From contig OZ223306.1 of NCBI GenBank assembly GCA_965140735.1, positions 3,720,001 through 3,784,000 on the forward strand: a DNA stretch of 64,000 bases. Direction: 5' to 3'. Shown in pieces: positions 61,498 to 64,000 of this stretch. How positions within the stretch are numbered: position 1 is the stretch's first letter; the number at the start of each line of letters is the position of its first letter. This DNA is from Fusibacter_A sp965140735. GTDB taxonomy: Bacteria; Bacillota; Clostridia; Peptostreptococcales; Acidaminobacteraceae. The position numbers and the translations under genes were made by a program. Below the pieces are notes generated by a model. The model saw nothing but the letters and a program-made list of their open reading frames with translations. It was not told the origin of the DNA and searched no databases.

Positions 61498-63873
61498 ATG
61501 AGAAAAGAAGAGATTAGTAGAACGTTAAATGTACTTGGTGTAACGGATATGGTTCTATTTAAAGGCACTGAAATTACGATTCGAATTGCAAAAGAGCCTA
61601 ATAAAGATTTAGAGAAAAGCCTAATGGCGGATTCGAATTATGCACTTGGTATCACTGTGAAAAAAACAACTTCAGATCATCGCTATCAAATGGATGATTT
61701 TTATAAAACAGGTGTCTTATTGACGGTAAAGAATATTAAACTTGAGCAGGGCTTTTATGTATTAGATGTTATGGCACTTGAAAAAGTGAAGGTGAGTCAA
61801 TTCTTCGAAGTTGAAGATGACCTTAAAGCAACTTATACATTTGAAGAAGATGTCATCGATTTGGATGAAGCAACACTTCATGAAATGATGAAGACGATTA
61901 AAAACTTAGTTAAAGAAATAAGTGTTTACTTTAAAGGATCAGAACCTTTTATACAATATGTAGATGAAATGGAAAACTTGCCGCTTTTGTGTGGCGTCTT
62001 ACTCCAGTATATGCAAGTCAAGGTGGAAGATAAGCAGGCGATCTTTGAAACGTATAGTTATAGTGATAAAGGGATGAAAATGATTGATCTTCTGATTAAA
62101 CAAAAAGAACTCTTTGCATTTCAGAAGGAAATTTCAGAAAAATTTTCTACAGAGGCCAATAAAAATTACCGAAAAGCATTTTTAAGAGAACAATTGAAGG
62201 CAATTCAAGAAGAACTTAATGAAGCAGAAGGTGGTACTAATAAAAAAGATTTTAGAGAACGTATTGAAAGCTCATTGATGCCAGAAGAGGTTAAAAAAGT
62301 CGCTTTTGATGAACTTGCAAAATTTGAAGGTTTATCACCTCAAAGTGCAGAGAGAAATGTCGTTGTTAATTATTTAGAATTATTATTAACATTGCCTTGG
62401 GGCAAGCATAAAGCAAAAGAAATTGATATAGAAGAAGCGAGAAAAGTACTTGATAGTGAACACTATGGCTTAAAAGAAGTTAAAGACCGAATTATTCAGC
62501 ATCTCGCGGTTATGAAGCTTAAAAAAGAGAAACAAGGGTCTATTTTGTTATTAGTAGGGCCTCCAGGAACAGGTAAAACCAGTTTAGGAAAGAGCATCGC
62601 AACGGCACTTGATCGTCCTTATGTGAGAATGAGCTTAGGTGGGATTAGAGACGAGGCTGAAATTAGAGGACATAGACGAACTTATGTGGCCGCTTTACCG
62701 GGTAGAATCATCCAAGGGATGAAAAAAGCGGGCCAAACAAATCCTGTGTTTATATTGGATGAAGTGGATAAACTTATGGTGAGCAACAGTGGTGATCCAG
62801 CAAGTGCATTGCTTGAAGTCCTTGATCCTGAACAAAATAATACTTTTGCAGATCACTTTTTAGAGGTACCATATGATTTATCAGATGTATTTTTTATAGC
62901 AACTGCCAATAATTTAAGAGGTATTCCGGGACCATTACTAGATCGTATGGAAATTATTCAATTATCGAGCTATACAAATCAAGAAAAGTTTCATATTGCA
63001 GTAGATCATTTAGTAAGCAATGTTCTTGAAGATCATGGTCTTACGTCTTATCAACTTCAATATAGTGATGATGCTATTTTAAAAATTATTGATGATTATA
63101 CAAGAGAAGCTGGTGTAAGAGGGCTGAAACGTGAACTTGCGAGCGTTGCAAGAGTCGCTACTGAAAAAATTGTTTTAGGTGAAGGAGAGTTGCCACTTGT
63201 AATTGATGAATCAAAAGTGGAAGAATTTCTGGGAAGACCAAAGGCAAGACATGATTTAATCGGTAAGAACAATGCCATAGGCGTTGTGACTGGACTTGCA
63301 TGGACGCCTGTTGGTGGTGATATTCTCTTCATTGAAGGCTCTTTTATGCCAGGAAGCGGGCAAATGATTCTCACAGGTCAACTTGGTGATGTTATGAAGG
63401 AATCGGCAAGAATTGCACTCAGTCTTGTGAAGTCCAGATTAGCATTCCAAACGACAAATTTTGAATTCGCGAAAAAGGATCTTCATATTCATGTGCCTTC
63501 AGGTGCCATTCAGAAGGACGGTCCATCTGCGGGGGTAGCACTTTTCAGTGCGATTTCATCCCTAGTGTTGGGCAGAAAGGTATCTTCAGATATTGCAATG
63601 ACAGGAGAAGTCACACTTCGAGGTATGGTTATGCCAGTAGGGGGTATAAAAGAAAAGATTATAGCAGCTCATAGAGCGGGTGTAAAAAAAGTATTGATTC
63701 CTACGGAAAATATGAAAGATTTAAAAGATATTCCAAGTGAGGTTACGGATGCAATTGTTTTCAAACCTATGGCGACGATAGAAGAAGTTATTAAAGAACT
63801 CTTTGATCTAGACTTACCAAAGGATCAAGTCTTACAAGCGCATGCTTATGGTGAAGTGCATAATTCATTTTAA
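61498..63873 (+). CDS. lon: ATP-dependent protease La (Lon)
   Basis: A 791-residue Lon protease. Start: ATG 61498 with GGAGG six to seven bases before (a GTG at 61480 is in frame but poorly placed). N-terminal substrate-recognition region 1-300, AAA+ domain about 300-545 with Walker A LLVGPPGTGKTSLGKS and Walker B PVFILDEVDK, and a C-terminal S16 protease domain with catalytic Ser in KDGPSAGVALF (Ser near 673) and Lys in GIKEKIIAAHRAG (about 716). It degrades misfolded and regulatory proteins. The N-terminal LAN region is weakly conserved compared with classical Lon but of normal length. A strong terminator follows. Confidence 0.95.
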   Translation: MRKEEISRTLNVLGVTDMVLFKGTEITIRIAKEPNKDLEKSLMADSNYALGITVKKTTSDHRYQMDDFYKTGVLLTVKNIKLEQGFYVLDVMALEKVKVSQFFEVEDDLKATYTFEEDVIDLDEATLHEMMKTIKNLVKEISVYFKGSEPFIQYVDEMENLPLLCGVLLQYMQVKVEDKQAIFETYSYSDKGMKMIDLLIKQKELFAFQKEISEKFSTEANKNYRKAFLREQLKAIQEELNEAEGGTNKKDFRERIESSLMPEEVKKVAFDELAKFEGLSPQSAERNVVVNYLELLLTLPWGKHKAKEIDIEEARKVLDSEHYGLKEVKDRIIQHLAVMKLKKEKQGSILLLVGPPGTGKTSLGKSIATALDRPYVRMSLGGIRDEAEIRGHRRTYVAALPGRIIQGMKKAGQTNPVFILDEVDKLMVSNSGDPASALLEVLDPEQNNTFADHFLEVPYDLSDVFFIATANNLRGIPGPLLDRMEIIQLSSYTNQEKFHIAVDHLVSNVLEDHGLTSYQLQYSDDAILKIIDDYTREAGVRGLKRELASVARVATEKIVLGEGELPLVIDESKVEEFLGRPKARHDLIGKNNAIGVVTGLAWTPVGGDILFIEGSFMPGSGQMILTGQLGDVMKESARIALSLVKSRLAFQTTNFEFAKKDLHIHVPSGAIQKDGPSAGVALFSAISSLVLGRKVSSDIAMTGEVTLRGMVMPVGGIKEKIIAAHRAGVKKVLIPTENMKDLKDIPSEVTDAIVFKPMATIEEVIKELFDLDLPKDQVLQAHAYGEVHNSF

Positions 63874-63894
63874 AACAAACTTTATAAAATAAAT

Positions 63895-63948
63895 AAACCC
63901 AGTGTTTAAACTTTTAAGTATACCTTAAAGTTTAAACACTGGGTTTTT
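63895..63948 (+). terminator. Terminator after lon
   Basis: A stem of about 22 bp (AAACCCAGTGTTTAAACTTT pairing with its complement ending in GGGTTTTT) spans 63895-63948. Palindromic TTTAAA segments lie within it. Confidence 0.92.
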
Positions 63949-64000
63949 AGTTGCTCTAAAGTCACTAGAGGAATTAAAAACGTTTCTCTAAATAGTTTGA

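Overview
The window is AT-rich DNA with strong AGGAGG-type ribosome binding sites. Its gene content includes S-layer homology domains, clostridial GGDEF/EAL proteins, a small protein resembling the clostridial DUF3787 family, TopB, Lon and PTS sugar uptake. This points to an anaerobic, low-GC Firmicute of class Clostridia; I cannot name a genus. No rRNA, tRNA, CRISPR array or complete insertion sequence was seen.

Positions 1-15.8 kb are a decaying and surface-protein region. After the end of a pyroglutamyl-peptidase gene come an Xre/DUF2975 pair, wrecks of a MerR regulator, a carboxymuconolactone-decarboxylase-like gene and a flavodoxin-domain gene, and three related secreted proteins. One of these is a 2362-residue SLH-anchored protein with a PHP-type metallohydrolase domain, one is a 574-residue protein, and one is a pseudogene with three lesions. 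Positions 15.8-22.6 kb carry a 3-phosphoglycerate dehydrogenase and tartrate/malate-dehydrogenase-like pair, a GGDEF-EAL protein and a Na+/H+ antiporter.

Positions 23-31.8 kb are the most interesting part. A single-strand catabolic cluster encodes a CoA-acylating aldehyde dehydrogenase, a ThDP-dependent enzyme, a divergent AroE-family dehydrogenase with an NAD-type acidic residue, an IolE-like TIM-barrel enzyme, an HMG-CoA-lyase-family lyase, an IclR regulator and an AEC carboxylate transporter. These fit together as a hypothetical non-aromatic, IolG/IolE/IolD-like route for a hydroaromatic acid such as quinate: oxidation, dehydration to a 1,2-dione, ThDP ring opening, CoA-acylation to homocitryl-CoA, then cleavage to acetyl-CoA and 2-oxoglutarate. 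This is inference, not shown.

Positions 31.8-53 kb hold housekeeping and signalling genes: a TetR/esterase pair with a palindromic operator, topB, prfC, an antiporter with a PII-like partner, diguanylate cyclase and EAL-HDOD proteins, a sigma-54 activator and peptidases. Positions 53-60.8 kb contain an ascorbate (ula) regulon: ulaA, a Cof-type phosphatase, ulaC, ulaG, ulaB, ulaD, ulaE, ulaF and a SorC-family regulator. A shared 20-bp operator-like sequence lies before ulaA and before ulaC. The window ends with a MarR regulator and lon.

Three families of non-coding repeats were found: a 110-bp element with terminal inverted repeats (two copies plus a short derivative), an 80-100-bp structured element (two copies), and a 130-bp tandem array (three copies).
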